Positions 47,232-56,152 of a DNA stretch of 64,000 bases are shown here, piece after piece. Positions within the stretch are counted from its first letter, which is position 1, and each line of letters starts with the position of its first letter. Made by a program: the position numbers and the translations under genes. Location: positions 186,001 to 250,000 of the forward strand of contig NZ_UAUI01000025.1 of the NCBI RefSeq assembly GCF_900455735.1, read 5' to 3'. Below the pieces are notes generated by a model. The model worked only from the letters and a program-made list of their open reading frames with translations, was not told where the DNA came from and searched no databases. The stretch comes from Rhodococcus wratislaviensis (lineage in GTDB: Bacteria; Actinomycetota; Actinomycetes; Mycobacteriales; Mycobacteriaceae).

Positions 47232-48556
47232 CGCCGGCTCCCCGCCGCCACGGCCGAGGGCGTGCCTGCCCCGAGCGGGTACACGTCGCCGCGATCGAAC
47301 ACCGACACGGGAACAAGTGACTCGCTGGTCCACTCCCCGAACACGGTGACGGGACGGCCGCCGGACATTCCGAGGAGCCGCCACAGGACCGGGTCGTCGC
47401 CGGACAGCGGCAATGCGCGCCCCTGCGCGTCGACGAGAAACCAGTGCCCGTCGTCGATTGCCGGGGTGACGCCGGTGAGCAGCGCCGGCCACGACCGGAC
47501 CCACGGGTCCGCTCCGACCGCGGCGGCGAAGTGGTCGAGAGCGGTGTCGATGTCGCTCGGAGCGACGGTGGTGAACGGTTCGGCGGTGTCGTGGGCGTCG
47601 CCGAACCGGGCGCGCAGCGGCGCGGCGCCGGGGTAGAAGTGCAGGGTGGCGTCGACGAGCGATCCGAGCGGCGGGACCTCTGTCGAGAAGTTCGCGGAGC
47701 CGTGCGCGAAGTCCAGGAGGATCGCGCGGCGACCGTGGTCGCGGCCGATCAGCCACACCTTGCGGGTGAAGAGGCGTTTCTCTTCGGTGGTCTGCATCCC
47801 CAGGACCATCCACCGGTCGCGGACTCCCGGCTCGCTGCGCACGCTGTCGGTGGCCACCGGGTATCCCACGTGCGAGCGCACCGACGCCTGCAGGGGTTCC
47901 GGTAGTTCGCTCAGACGGCGGTGGGCGACGACGAGAAGGTGCAGTCTGGCGTACTCGCGGAGTAGCCGGTCCGGCCAGTCGGCCCGGGTGGCCACGACGA
48001 TCGGCAGGCGACGCAGGGCGGACGCGACGCCGGGCGCCTGCGCGTCGACCATGCGGGCCGCGATGGCGTCGAACGCGGCTGCCGAGATGTCGGCTGCGCC
48101 GAGCCCGCCGCGGATCTGGTCGGTGAGCCACAGGTCGAGTTCGTCGAGGCCCGCCGTCACCCGCTCGGCCCGGCGTTCGGTGGCCTTCACACCGGCCGTT
48201 TTGGTGGCCGCAGCCGCAGGCACGGCTGCCCGCCCGGCCCTGCGGCTCAGCCAGTCCGCCGCGAACGGGGGCGGTTCGGACGGCTCCGGGACCCGGCCCT
48301 GCGACCAGATCAGCAGCAGGCCGAGCGTGTGTTTGCAGGGAAACTTCCGGCTCGGACACGAGCAGTTGTACGCAGGGCCGGAGAGGTCGACGACCGATCG
48401 ATAGGGGCTCTTACCGCTGCCCTGGCACAGTCCCCACAGTGCGTTGCCGTTGCTGCCCGTCTCCGACCACGCGGCCGACAGCTTTCCGGCGGCAGCGAGC
48501 GAGCCGGCATCGGGGGCGACCGATGCGACCTGTCCCTCCGACCAAGGCGACGTCAC
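47228..48556 (-). CDS. SWIM zinc-finger protein, YehQ-like
   Basis: This 442-residue protein has an N-terminal SWIM zinc finger: C65-x-C67-x6-C74-x-H76 in YNCSCPSRKFPCKH. SWIM fingers bind nucleic acid or protein. The long C-terminal region is unique to this family and ends in a small domain with GGRPVTVFGEWTSESLVPVSVF. It is the first gene of the MoxR cluster, so its 128-bp upstream region holds the operon promoter. GTG 48556 is chosen because earlier in-frame starts would overlap the divergent SRPBCC promoter. It may target the complex to DNA, RNA or a partner. Confidence 0.87.
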   Translation of the reverse strand: MTSPWSEGQVASVAPDAGSLAAAGKLSAAWSETGSNGNALWGLCQGSGKSPYRSVVDLSGPAYNCSCPSRKFPCKHTLGLLLIWSQGRVPEPSEPPPFAADWLSRRAGRAAVPAAAATKTAGVKATERRAERVTAGLDELDLWLTDQIRGGLGAADISAAAFDAIAARMVDAQAPGVASALRRLPIVVATRADWPDRLLREYARLHLLVVAHRRLSELPEPLQASVRSHVGYPVATDSVRSEPGVRDRWMVLGMQTTEEKRLFTRKVWLIGRDHGRRAILLDFAHGSANFSTEVPPLGSLVDATLHFYPGAAPLRARFGDAHDTAEPFTTVAPSDIDTALDHFAAAVGADPWVRSWPALLTGVTPAIDDGHWFLVDAQGRALPLSGDDPVLWRLLGMSGGRPVTVFGEWTSESLVPVSVFDRGDVYPLGAGTPSAVAAGSRR

Positions 48557-48649
48557 TCCGCCACCGTAGGGGAGTTGTCCGACAGGAAGGGAGGAGGGTG
48601 CGCGGAATTGTCGGCCAACTTCGGTGTGGACGTCGGCCTCCCGTGTCAA

Positions 48650-48670
48650 GCTGTCGTCAGGTACGACAGC
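48650..48670. promoter_or_regulatory. 21-bp dyad upstream of the SRPBCC gene
   Basis: GCTGTCGT (48650-48657) and ACGACAGC (48663-48670) form perfect 8-bp arms with a 5-bp spacer in the 128-bp gap between the divergent SWIM and SRPBCC genes. Its position 15-35 bp before the SRPBCC GTG suits a repressor site. No regulator is encoded next to it, so the binder is unknown. Confidence 0.45.
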
Positions 48671-48684
48671 GAGGGAGTGGGCCG

Positions 48685-49200
48685 GTGATCCACGGAAGGT
48701 ATTTCGAGTTCAAGGGTCGTCCCGCCGTGCGGTTCCGGTGCACGTACCCGTTCTCCGTCCAGAGGCTGTGGGAGGCGGTGTCCGAGCCGGCCGAGCTCGC
48801 GCACTGGTTTCCGTCGCGGGTCCGCATCGACACCTACGCCGGTGGTGACATCGAGTTCTTCCCCGAACCGCACAGCGACCCCGAGACGGGGACGGTCCTC
48901 GTCTACGGCGCCCCGTACACGCTCGCGTTCACGTGGGGCGGGGACGAGATCCACTTCGAGGTCGAACCGACCGCGGAAGGGTGCGCCCTGACGCTCGTGA
49001 ACGTCCTCGAGGTCCGCAACACGGCGGCCAGGAACGCCGCCGGGTGGAGTGTCTGCCTCGCCGACCTCGACCGGCACCTCGACGGCTCCGACGCGCCCGG
49101 TCACCGTGGAGATGCGTCGGCGGATTGGCGCCCGTTCTATCAGACCTATTTGGGGGAGGGGATGCCGTCCGGTGCGCAGATCCCCGGGGAGTCCGCCTGA
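48685..49200 (+). CDS. SRPBCC (AHSA1-like) domain protein
   Basis: This 171-residue protein carries the SRPBCC ligand-binding helix-grip fold seen in AHSA1-type proteins: CTYPFSVQRLWEAVSEPAELAHWFPSRV, YTLAFTWGGDEIHFEVEPTAEGCALTLVNVL and NAAGWSVCLADLDRHLDG. Members bind hydrophobic ligands or help stress responses, and the ligand here is unknown. GTG 48685 follows GAGGGAG. The C-terminus overlaps the convergent monooxygenase-like gene by 55 bp. Confidence 0.83.
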   Translation: MIHGRYFEFKGRPAVRFRCTYPFSVQRLWEAVSEPAELAHWFPSRVRIDTYAGGDIEFFPEPHSDPETGTVLVYGAPYTLAFTWGGDEIHFEVEPTAEGCALTLVNVLEVRNTAARNAAGWSVCLADLDRHLDGSDAPGHRGDASADWRPFYQTYLGEGMPSGAQIPGESA

Positions 49201-49574
49201 CCGTGGCCGGCGGCGGTCCGGCGGCGAGGGCGTTCGAACAGGCTCTCCACGTCCGACGCCGGCTCGTCCGGCTCCTCGACCGCGATGTTCCCGCCGGTCC
49301 TCAGCCATCCGTTGCGCAGCGAAGACGTCAACCAGTTGTCCAGCGCGGCTTGGGTTTCGAACTTCAGCACGATCACGCAGACATCGGAGGTGCTGCTCTC
49401 CTTGAGCCATCCTCCGCCGAGGAATCCGGGGAACAGCCGGGCGAGCCCGAGTCCAGTCTGGATCCAGTCCGCGAACTCCTCGTCGCAGCCGGGGAGGACC
49501 CGGCGGACGATGGTCGTCGTGACGGACGCATCCACGGGCCCGGCTGTTCCGGCGCCCTCGGCCGCGTGCTCCAT
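49146..49574 (-). CDS. Antibiotic biosynthesis monooxygenase (ABM)-like protein
   Basis: This 142-residue dimeric alpha+beta barrel-type domain has TTTIVRRVLPGCDEEFADWIQTGLGLARLFPGFLGGGWLK and CVIVLKFETQAALDNWLTSSLR, the usual ABM pattern of a strand, helix and W-rich edge. The Lys/Arg- and Pro-rich C-terminal 35 residues are poorly conserved and lie in the overlap with the SRPBCC gene. ABM proteins can be cofactor-free oxygenases or binding proteins; this one is unassigned. Confidence 0.78.
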   Translation of the reverse strand: MEHAAEGAGTAGPVDASVTTTIVRRVLPGCDEEFADWIQTGLGLARLFPGFLGGGWLKESSTSDVCVIVLKFETQAALDNWLTSSLRNGWLRTGGNIAVEEPDEPASDVESLFERPRRRTAAGHGQADSPGICAPDGIPSPK

Positions 49575-49641
49575 CGTTTCCTACCTCGGTTCTGCTCACC
49601 CCCGTGACACGTGCCACCTCAAACTACCAGCGGATACGACG

Positions 49642-50145
49642 TCACAGGTCGTAGAAGGGCGCGGCGTACCTGAACGTGCCGGTGATGCTCGGATCCCAGC
49701 GTGCGAGCCGGCGGACCTGGAAGTGGGACGACCACGAGGGCTGGTCCGGTTCGATCCCGACCGACGTTCCCGAGACGAAGCCGAACCGCGGGTAGTAGTC
49801 GAGGTGACCGAGCAGTGCCACCAGGGGTTCGTCCCTGGCGTCGGCACCGCCGAGCGCGGCGTGCATCAGTGCCGAACCCACCCCGTCTCGCTGGAGGCCG
49901 GGGAGTACACCGATCGGACCGAGCGCGAGTACGTCCGTGGAGTCGACGGTCGCGCGGGTCAGGCACACGTGGCCGGCGACCGACCCCGCCAGTTCGGCGA
50001 CGAGGGACAGTCGTGGAATCCACGCGTCGCTCGACCGCAACCGGGCCACGAGGCCGACCTCGAGGGGAGCGTCGCCGTCGAAGGCCTGCCGGTGCACTTC
50101 CGCCACCGCATCGATGTCGCCCGGATTCTCGCGTCTGATCAGCAT
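49642..50145 (-). CDS. GNAT-family N-acetyltransferase
   Basis: This protein of about 167 residues transfers an acyl group, usually acetyl, from CoA to an amine. The core LALGPIGVLPGLQRDGVGSALMHAAL holds the Q/R-x-x-G-x-G/A acetyl-CoA loop, and LLGHLDYYPRFGFVSG is the C-terminal strand. It resembles YhbS-like acetyltransferases. ATG 50145 gives MLIRRENPGDIDAVAEVHRQAF, the normal opening; a Met five codons earlier is possible. The substrate is unknown. Confidence 0.85.
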   Translation of the reverse strand: MLIRRENPGDIDAVAEVHRQAFDGDAPLEVGLVARLRSSDAWIPRLSLVAELAGSVAGHVCLTRATVDSTDVLALGPIGVLPGLQRDGVGSALMHAALGGADARDEPLVALLGHLDYYPRFGFVSGTSVGIEPDQPSWSSHFQVRRLARWDPSITGTFRYAAPFYDL

Positions 50146-50377
50146 GCGCACAGAGTGCATCGACGGGCACGCGGTCGCAACGGATTTCTGACGGCGCCCG
50201 TTGTCCGGCCGGTAGCGGTGCGCTGAAAGCGTTCTCCAATTGTGACCGTGTGACATTTCCCGCCGACTGAATTTCCGAGGCATCAATAGCAATATGGGCA
50301 GAACGTGAGTCGAGCAAAGGACAACGGGAATCGGGGTGCGGGTGGTCGAGGCCAGAGTGGTCGGATACAGTTGCGGT

Positions 50378-50860
50378 GTGCAACACAACGAGGTCGAGCC
50401 GGAGGAAACGCCCGCATCGGGCGTGGTGGCCGTCCATGACGAACTCGTCCGCCTCGTCCGTCAACTGGTCGCCGGAGACCGCCCTCCCGTCGGATCCCCG
50501 ACGTTCGCTCAACATTCGCTGCTCTCCTTCGTCGCCCGCAATCCGGGATGCCGGGCCACCCAGATCTCGGACGCATTCGGTGTGCACCGCTCCACGGTGT
50601 CGCGTCAACTCCGGGGCTGCATCGACGAGGGTTGGGTGCACGCCGAGCCGGGACCGCTCCGCAGCGGACACCCGTTGAGCCTCACCGACGGCGGCGTCGC
50701 GGTGCTGGCCGGCGCCGACGCACGCCGGGTGGAGGAAGTCCGCGACCGGGTGGCCTCGTGGTCGGACAGCGAAATCGCCGCGTTCGCCCGGCACCTCCGG
50801 AAGTTCCGCCAGGGCGGCGACACCGACCACGACAGCATCGGAGACGACACCCGTGCGTGA
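50378..50860 (+). CDS. MarR-family regulator upstream of acyl-CoA ligase
   Basis: This protein of about 160 residues has a winged helix: QHSLLSFVARNPGCRATQISDAFGVHRSTVSRQLRGCIDEGWVHAEPGPLRSGHPLSLTDGGVAVL. GTG 50378 is chosen because a -10-like TACAGT ends 6 bp upstream, implying a leaderless mRNA, and because GTTGC-GGTGT-GCAAC spanning the start looks like an operator. The gene overlaps the acyl-CoA ligase start by 8 bp, so it probably regulates fatty-acid activation. Confidence 0.8.
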   Translation: MQHNEVEPEETPASGVVAVHDELVRLVRQLVAGDRPPVGSPTFAQHSLLSFVARNPGCRATQISDAFGVHRSTVSRQLRGCIDEGWVHAEPGPLRSGHPLSLTDGGVAVLAGADARRVEEVRDRVASWSDSEIAAFARHLRKFRQGGDTDHDSIGDDTRA

Positions 50861-52652
50861 GTACACCAGCGGCCCGACGTTCACCGTCTCCGACCACGAG
50901 AACGCCGTGCTGAGGGTATTCGCGCACGCCGAGAGCCACCCGGATCGGGTGATGTACACGCGTCCGGAGGCCGGCGGGTGGGTCGACGTGACGGCCAAGG
51001 ACTTCGGCGCGCTCGTCATCGGGGTCGCGAAGGGGTTGATCGCCAACGGTGTCCGGCCCGGCGACCGCGTGGCACTGCTGTCGTCGACGAGATTCGAGTG
51101 GTCGCTGCTCGACTACGCGATCTGGGCGGCGGGCGCCGCGTCCGTTCCGATCTACGACTCGTCCTCGCACGACCAGATCCGGTGGATCATCGAGGATTCG
51201 GGGGCCGTCGCGGCGCTCGTGGAGACTCCCGCCCACGCGTCGAGTTTCGAGGGCGACGGCATCCCCTACACGCTGAAGCGCATCCTCACCATCGACGAGG
51301 ACGCGGTGGGCACGCTCATCAAGGACGGGTTGTCGATCGACGATTCCGAGGTGTTCAAACGGGTGGTGGCGCTGACCGCCAACGATCTCGCCTCGCTCGT
51401 GTACACGTCCGGGACCACCGGTCGCCCCAAGGGCTGCATCCTCACCCACCGGAACTTCCTGTCGGAGGTGCGGGCGTTGCTCGCGGCACCGATCGGCGAC
51501 GTCGCCCGGCCGGGCAACCGCGTCCTGACGTTCCTTCCGCTGGCACACGTGCTGGCGCGTGCGGTGTCGCTGGCGATGTTCGAGGCCGGCGCGACCCAGG
51601 CGCACTGGTCCGACTTCGGCACGGTCACCGGGGAATTCGAACGTTTCCGGCCCAACACCATTCTCGGCGTTCCCCGCGTGTTCGAGAAGGTGCGGGACGG
51701 TGCGGCGCGCAAGGCGGCGTCGGCGGGCGGGCTGCAGAAGCGGATCTTCGACTTCGCCGAGGCCACGGCGGTGGCGTACAGCGAGGCCCAGGACACGGGT
51801 GGCCCGTCGCTGCGGCTCCGGCTCGAGCGTGCCCTCGCCGACAAGCTCGTCTACGCGAAACTCCGTGCCGCCCTGGGTGGCGACTGCTGGTGGGCGATCT
51901 CGGGTGGCGGAGCCCTGATGCCGAGCCTCGGTCACTTCTTCCGGGGCATGGGAGTTCCGGTCTACGAGGGCTACGGCCTCACCGAATCGACTGCCGCGCA
52001 CTGTGTCAACGTCCCCGGTGCGCAGAAGATCGGGACGGTCGGTCGGCCCCTGGGTGGTAACAGTGTGCGCATCGCCGAAGACGGTGAGATCGAACTGCGC
52101 GGCGGCGTCGTATTCGGCGGTTACTGGCGCAACGAACACGCCACCCGGGAAGTGCTCGACGACGGCTGGTTCCGCACCGGCGATCTCGGCGACCTGGACG
52201 ACGAGGGTTACCTGACCATCACCGGCCGCAAGAAGGATCTGCTGGTCACCGCAGGCGGCAAGAATGTGTCGCCGGGCCCCCTCGAGGACCGGCTGCGCTC
52301 GCACACCCTCGTCTCGCAGGCCGTGGTGGTGGGGGACGGCCGCCCGTTCATCGGTGCCCTGCTGACCGTCGATCCTCAGGAGTTCGACAAGTGGAAGTCC
52401 GCGCACGGCAAGCCGTCCGACGCCACCGTGGCGGACCTGCGCGACGACGAGGAGCTGCGCGGGGATCTGCAGGACGCGGTGGACGACGCGAACACCACCG
52501 TCTCGCACACGGAGTCGATCAAACGGTTCGTCGTCCTCGGCCGCGACCTCACGGAGGCCGACGGGGAGCTGACCGCCACGCTGAAGATCAAGCGTCCCGT
52601 GGTGACCGAGCGCTTCGCCGACGACATCGCGAGCCTGTACCGGCGGGGCTGA
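50853..52652 (+). CDS. Long-chain acyl-CoA ligase, FadD15-like
   Basis: This 599-residue AMP-forming enzyme activates fatty acids to CoA esters. Motifs: the P-loop LVYTSGTTGRPKGCILTHRN near residue 185, GYGLTEST near 371, the ATP/AMP site WFRTGDLGDLDDEGYLTITGRKKDL near 437, and a C-terminal catalytic Lys in TLKIKRP. The length and opening match FadD15-type enzymes of mycobacteria. The GTG start overlaps the MarR gene. It acts at the cytosolic face of the membrane. Chain-length preference is not inferable. Confidence 0.92.
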   Translation: MREYTSGPTFTVSDHENAVLRVFAHAESHPDRVMYTRPEAGGWVDVTAKDFGALVIGVAKGLIANGVRPGDRVALLSSTRFEWSLLDYAIWAAGAASVPIYDSSSHDQIRWIIEDSGAVAALVETPAHASSFEGDGIPYTLKRILTIDEDAVGTLIKDGLSIDDSEVFKRVVALTANDLASLVYTSGTTGRPKGCILTHRNFLSEVRALLAAPIGDVARPGNRVLTFLPLAHVLARAVSLAMFEAGATQAHWSDFGTVTGEFERFRPNTILGVPRVFEKVRDGAARKAASAGGLQKRIFDFAEATAVAYSEAQDTGGPSLRLRLERALADKLVYAKLRAALGGDCWWAISGGGALMPSLGHFFRGMGVPVYEGYGLTESTAAHCVNVPGAQKIGTVGRPLGGNSVRIAEDGEIELRGGVVFGGYWRNEHATREVLDDGWFRTGDLGDLDDEGYLTITGRKKDLLVTAGGKNVSPGPLEDRLRSHTLVSQAVVVGDGRPFIGALLTVDPQEFDKWKSAHGKPSDATVADLRDDEELRGDLQDAVDDANTTVSHTESIKRFVVLGRDLTEADGELTATLKIKRPVVTERFADDIASLYRRG

Positions 52653-52669
52653 CCCGTTACGGTGGCGGC

Positions 52670-53521
52670 ATGACAACAGCTTTCGTTCTGTCGGGTGGGG
52701 CGAGCCTCGGTGCCATCGAGGTCGGCATGTTGCAGACCCTGATCGGCAGGGGAATTCGGCCGGACCTCATCGTCGGCACGTCCGTCGGCGCGCTCAACGG
52801 CGCCTGGCTCGCCGGCGGCTCCTCCGACTCGGACCTGCGTGAACTCGCAGATCTGTGGCGCGGTCTCACCCGCAGTGCGGTGTTCCCCACCGGATTGCTC
52901 ACCGGATTCACCGGTTTCGTCGGCCTCCGGAACCATCTGGTGTCCAACCGCGCCATCCGGAGGCTGCTGGAGCAGAATCTCCGGTTCGAACGGATGGAGG
53001 ACGCGCCCATCCCGCTGCACGTCATCGCCGCCGACGTCCTGACCGGCAAGGACGTCCGGCTGTCGACGGGGCCGGCCGTCGACGCCGTCACCGCCAGCGC
53101 GGCGCTGCCCGGCATCCTCCCACCCGTGGTGATCGACGGCCGGGCGCTGATGGACGGTGGGGTCGTCAACAACACCCCCATCTCCCATGCGATCGAGCTG
53201 GGGGCCACAACCGTGTGGGTGCTCCCCACCGGATATGCCTGCACCCTGTCGAAGGTCCCCGGAAGTGCCCTGGGCATGGGGTTGCTCGGTGTGACCCTCG
53301 CGATCAATCAGCGGCTCGCCCTCGACATCGAGCGGTACGAGAGCGCCGCCGACATCCGGGTGGTGCCCCCGCTGTGCCCGCTGGACACGAGTCCCGCCGA
53401 CTTCGGCGACGCCGACGAGCTGATCACGCGGGCTCGGGAGCAGACCGCGAAGTGGCTCGACGAGGCGCGGGTCGTCGAGGTCGGTCAGGCCGATCTGCTG
53501 CTGCCGCACGTGCACGGATAA
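52670..53521 (+). CDS. Patatin-like phospholipase
   Basis: This 283-residue alpha/beta lipid acyl hydrolase has the oxyanion motif SGGASLGAIE, nucleophile S38 in GTSVG, and catalytic D162 in MDGGV, the Ser-Asp dyad of patatins. No signal peptide is visible, so it is probably cytosolic or membrane-peripheral. It follows the acyl-CoA ligase by 17 bp, which suggests that released fatty acids are passed to that ligase. ATG 52670 is chosen because the longer frame overlaps the ligase. Confidence 0.9.
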   Translation: MTTAFVLSGGASLGAIEVGMLQTLIGRGIRPDLIVGTSVGALNGAWLAGGSSDSDLRELADLWRGLTRSAVFPTGLLTGFTGFVGLRNHLVSNRAIRRLLEQNLRFERMEDAPIPLHVIAADVLTGKDVRLSTGPAVDAVTASAALPGILPPVVIDGRALMDGGVVNNTPISHAIELGATTVWVLPTGYACTLSKVPGSALGMGLLGVTLAINQRLALDIERYESAADIRVVPPLCPLDTSPADFGDADELITRAREQTAKWLDEARVVEVGQADLLLPHVHG

Positions 53522-53524
53522 CCG

Positions 53525-54772
53525 TCAGCGGCACCCCGCGGCCGCAGGCACCCCGGCAAGTCGCTCGTCGATCCAGCGCACCACCTCGGGTAGCGCGAAC
53601 ACGGCCGCGGTGAGGTGCTCGCCGAACTGTGGGGCGTAGGTGACGTCGCCGCCGCCGCGGCACCACTCCTGCTGCAGCGCGATCACCCCGTCCTCCGGAA
53701 TCCACTCGTCGCCGAGGAACACTCGCGACGACCCGTGATACAGCAGCACCGGTGTGGCCGGGGTGAGCGCGCCCATCCTGTTCTCTGCGACCACCGTTCG
53801 GGCCGTGGGACTGCCGAACGGATCGGGCACGGCCGCGAACAGTTCGGCGGGCAGCGAGGCGATCCCCGCCGGTGCGAGCGCCAGGATGCACTGGTCCTTC
53901 AACGGGGACGTCGCCAGCAGCACACCGAGCGGATTCGCCAGTGTCAGCATTTCCGGGTACTCGCGGGCGAGCCCGAGGACGGCGGACAGGTACAGACCCG
54001 AACCGAGCTGGCCGTTCATCGTCCTGCGCAGCAAACCGAAATCGGCGGGTATCCCGCCTGCAGCGGCGCCGGCGAGCTCGACGTCCGGCGCGTACGACGG
54101 TTGCAGTTGCGCTGCCCAGCCGGTGGCGATCGCACCACCGCTGTATCCCGTCGCGACGACCGGACTGTCCGAGAGCCCGAGACCGGGTAGACGCTTCATG
54201 CCGCGGATGCTGTCGAGCACGGCATGTCCGGCCATTCGTCCCGCGCTGTACGCCATCCGCGGTCCCTGGTGGTCGGGCACGAGCACCGCGTAGTTCTTCG
54301 CGAGGAACAGCGACAGCACCGGTGGGATGTCCAGGTCGAGGGTCTGCCAGTCGTGCACCATCTTGTAGGACGGGGTGCACCGGGCGCCGAGGGAGTCGAT
54401 GGGCATGTTGTAGTCGACCACCGGTCGCGGTCCCGGTGCCGTCCACGCCGCGGTCGGCACCAGGACCGTCGCGGTCACCGGCACGGGACGGTCCTTGGAG
54501 TCGTTGGAACGCACCATGATCTGGTGGGCCCGGTGCGGCACCAGCGTATTCGGGAATGCACGGAGCGTCACCTGCCGTGAGCGGATGATCTCGCCGGCAC
54601 CGAACTCCGCGACGTTCGGTGGCCACGCGAAGAAGTCGTCGTCCAGAATGGGGGACGGGAGAATGGATTCGGTCCCCAGGGGCTGGGCGGAGGCACGTGG
54701 AGGGTGGGCGCAGACCAACGCGGCTGCGCAGGTGGAGAGTGTCATCAGGACCACTGCACGAAACAGCTTCAT
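53525..54772 (-). CDS. Secreted lipase, LIP family
   Basis: This 415-residue protein has an N-terminal signal peptide (FRAVVLMTLSTCAAALVC then a PPRASAQ cleavage-like end) and an alpha/beta-hydrolase domain with nucleophile Ser in GYSGG near residue 188. The ending of DVTYAPQFGEHLTAAVFALPEVVRWIDERLAG includes a candidate catalytic His. It matches the secretory triacylglycerol lipase family of mycobacteria and rhodococci. ATG 54772 is preferred over an in-frame start 3 codons upstream because the signal peptide is then regular. Confidence 0.88.
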   Translation of the reverse strand: MKLFRAVVLMTLSTCAAALVCAHPPRASAQPLGTESILPSPILDDDFFAWPPNVAEFGAGEIIRSRQVTLRAFPNTLVPHRAHQIMVRSNDSKDRPVPVTATVLVPTAAWTAPGPRPVVDYNMPIDSLGARCTPSYKMVHDWQTLDLDIPPVLSLFLAKNYAVLVPDHQGPRMAYSAGRMAGHAVLDSIRGMKRLPGLGLSDSPVVATGYSGGAIATGWAAQLQPSYAPDVELAGAAAGGIPADFGLLRRTMNGQLGSGLYLSAVLGLAREYPEMLTLANPLGVLLATSPLKDQCILALAPAGIASLPAELFAAVPDPFGSPTARTVVAENRMGALTPATPVLLYHGSSRVFLGDEWIPEDGVIALQQEWCRGGGDVTYAPQFGEHLTAAVFALPEVVRWIDERLAGVPAAAGCR

Positions 54773-54891
54773 CGCTACCACCGCCTGAGGTAACTGTCCC
54801 AGAATGTAACTGTAACTCCAGTCACATCATCGCAGATCGACACGGGTACAGCGGTGGTTTGTTTTCGCCGCGGGGTGGTTACTGTGTGTGC

Positions 54892-55386
54892 ATGGCGGTC
54901 ACCGTGGAGCGGGCAGTACTCGAGCAGGCTGAAGACATCGTTCAGATGCACTGGGACGCTGAGGATTGGATCCTGGCCAGGGAACTCGACGCACCCGCCC
55001 GGGGTGAGGTGTCGCTCGCCGACGTTCGTGAACAGATCGAGTTCGGGGAATGGCGTGTCGCGTTGTTCGCGGGGATCGTGGTGGGGGCGCTGCGGGTGCT
55101 GCGATCCGATCCGGACGTGTGGATCGAGGACGACATCCCGGCCGCCTACGTGGCCCGGGTCATGACCGATCGCCGGCACGCCAGCGCGGGACTCGGCGCC
55201 CAATTGCTCCGGTGGGTCGACGAGCACGCCCGCTCCGAGGACGCGTCCGTCGTCCGGCTCGAGTGCGTCGAAACCAACGCCCGGCTCCGTGACTACTACG
55301 AGGAGCAGGGTTTCTTCCTGGTGGGTCGCAGGGACTTCGAGGTGGAATGGCCGAGCGTCGTGCTCATGGAGAAATCCCTGCACTGA
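54892..55386 (+). CDS. GNAT-family N-acetyltransferase
   Basis: This 164-residue protein has the GNAT acetyl-CoA loop RVMTDRRHASAGLGAQLLRWVDEHA and a terminal NARLRDYYEEQGFFLVGRRDFE strand-helix. The early DAEDWILARELDAPARGEVSLADVREQIEFGEWRVALFAG segment is characteristic of a small actinobacterial subgroup. ATG 54892 is chosen over a longer frame that is antisense to the lipase 5' end. A TTACTGT -10-like box lies about 10 bp upstream. The substrate is unknown. Confidence 0.82.
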   Translation: MAVTVERAVLEQAEDIVQMHWDAEDWILARELDAPARGEVSLADVREQIEFGEWRVALFAGIVVGALRVLRSDPDVWIEDDIPAAYVARVMTDRRHASAGLGAQLLRWVDEHARSEDASVVRLECVETNARLRDYYEEQGFFLVGRRDFEVEWPSVVLMEKSLH

Positions 55387-55390
55387 CCGT

Positions 55391-56152
55391 TCACAGCGGG
55401 TCGAGGATGCGGTGCAGGAACTGGCGCAGCCTCGGCCCGGTCGGATTGGCGAGCACGTCTTTCGGTGTGCCGCGCTCGAGAACGACACCGTTGTCGACGA
55501 ACAGCACCTGGTCCGCCACCTGCTGCGCGAACCGGATCTCATGGGTGACGATCACCATCGTCCAGCCCTCGGTCGCGAGATCCCGGATCACCCGCAACAC
55601 CTCGCCGACCAGTTCGGGGTCGAGTGCGGACGTGGGCTCGTCGAACAACATCAGTTTCGGCTTCAGGGCGAGCGCCCGGGCGATACCGACCCTCTGCTGC
55701 TGACCGCCCGACAGTTGGTACGGGTACTGGTCGGCCTTCTCCGCCAGGCCGACCTGGGTGAGCAACCGCATCGCGTCCGCGTGCGCCTCTGCCTTGGGGC
55801 GTTTCTGCACCACGATCGGGCCCTCGGTGACGTTCTGGATCACCGTCTTGTGCGGAAACAGGTTGTGGGCCTGAAACACCATGCCGCTCTGCCCGCGGAA
55901 CGTGGCCAGCGTCGACCGGTCCACCTTGGCGCCGAAGTCCACGGACACGTCACCGATGGAGATCGTCCCGCGGTCCGCCACGTCGAGGGCGTTGAGGGTG
56001 CGCAACACCGTCGTCTTGCCGGAGCCCGACGGCCCGATGATGACGGTCACCGTACCTGCCCCGACGTCGAAGCTGATGTCGCGCAGGACGTGATGGTCGC
56101 CGAACGACTTCTCGACGCCGGATACCTGAAGCAGGGGAGGGGTGTCGGTCAT
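55391..56152 (-). CDS. Amino-acid (cystine-type) ABC transporter ATP-binding protein
   Basis: This 253-residue ATPase has Walker A GPSGSGKTT, the Q-loop FQAHNLFPHKTV, signature LSGGQQQR, Walker B LMLFDEP and the switch His in IVTHE. It powers polar amino-acid uptake at the inner membrane face. The ATG overlaps the permease stop (ATGA). It is the last of three genes: binding protein, permease, ATPase. Similarity of the binding protein to FliY/TcyJ suggests cystine. Confidence 0.9.
   Translation of the reverse strand: MTDTPPLLQVSGVEKSFGDHHVLRDISFDVGAGTVTVIIGPSGSGKTTVLRTLNALDVADRGTISIGDVSVDFGAKVDRSTLATFRGQSGMVFQAHNLFPHKTVIQNVTEGPIVVQKRPKAEAHADAMRLLTQVGLAEKADQYPYQLSGGQQQRVGIARALALKPKLMLFDEPTSALDPELVGEVLRVIRDLATEGWTMVIVTHEIRFAQQVADQVLFVDNGVVLERGTPKDVLANPTGPRLRQFLHRILDPL

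Noticed and set aside
45756..48359. 867-codon minus-strand reading including an N-terminal Arg-rich half
   Set aside because: The first 376 codons are antisense-frame noise over the SWIM gene. The real DUF5691 protein starts at ATG 47231 with ATGA coupling.
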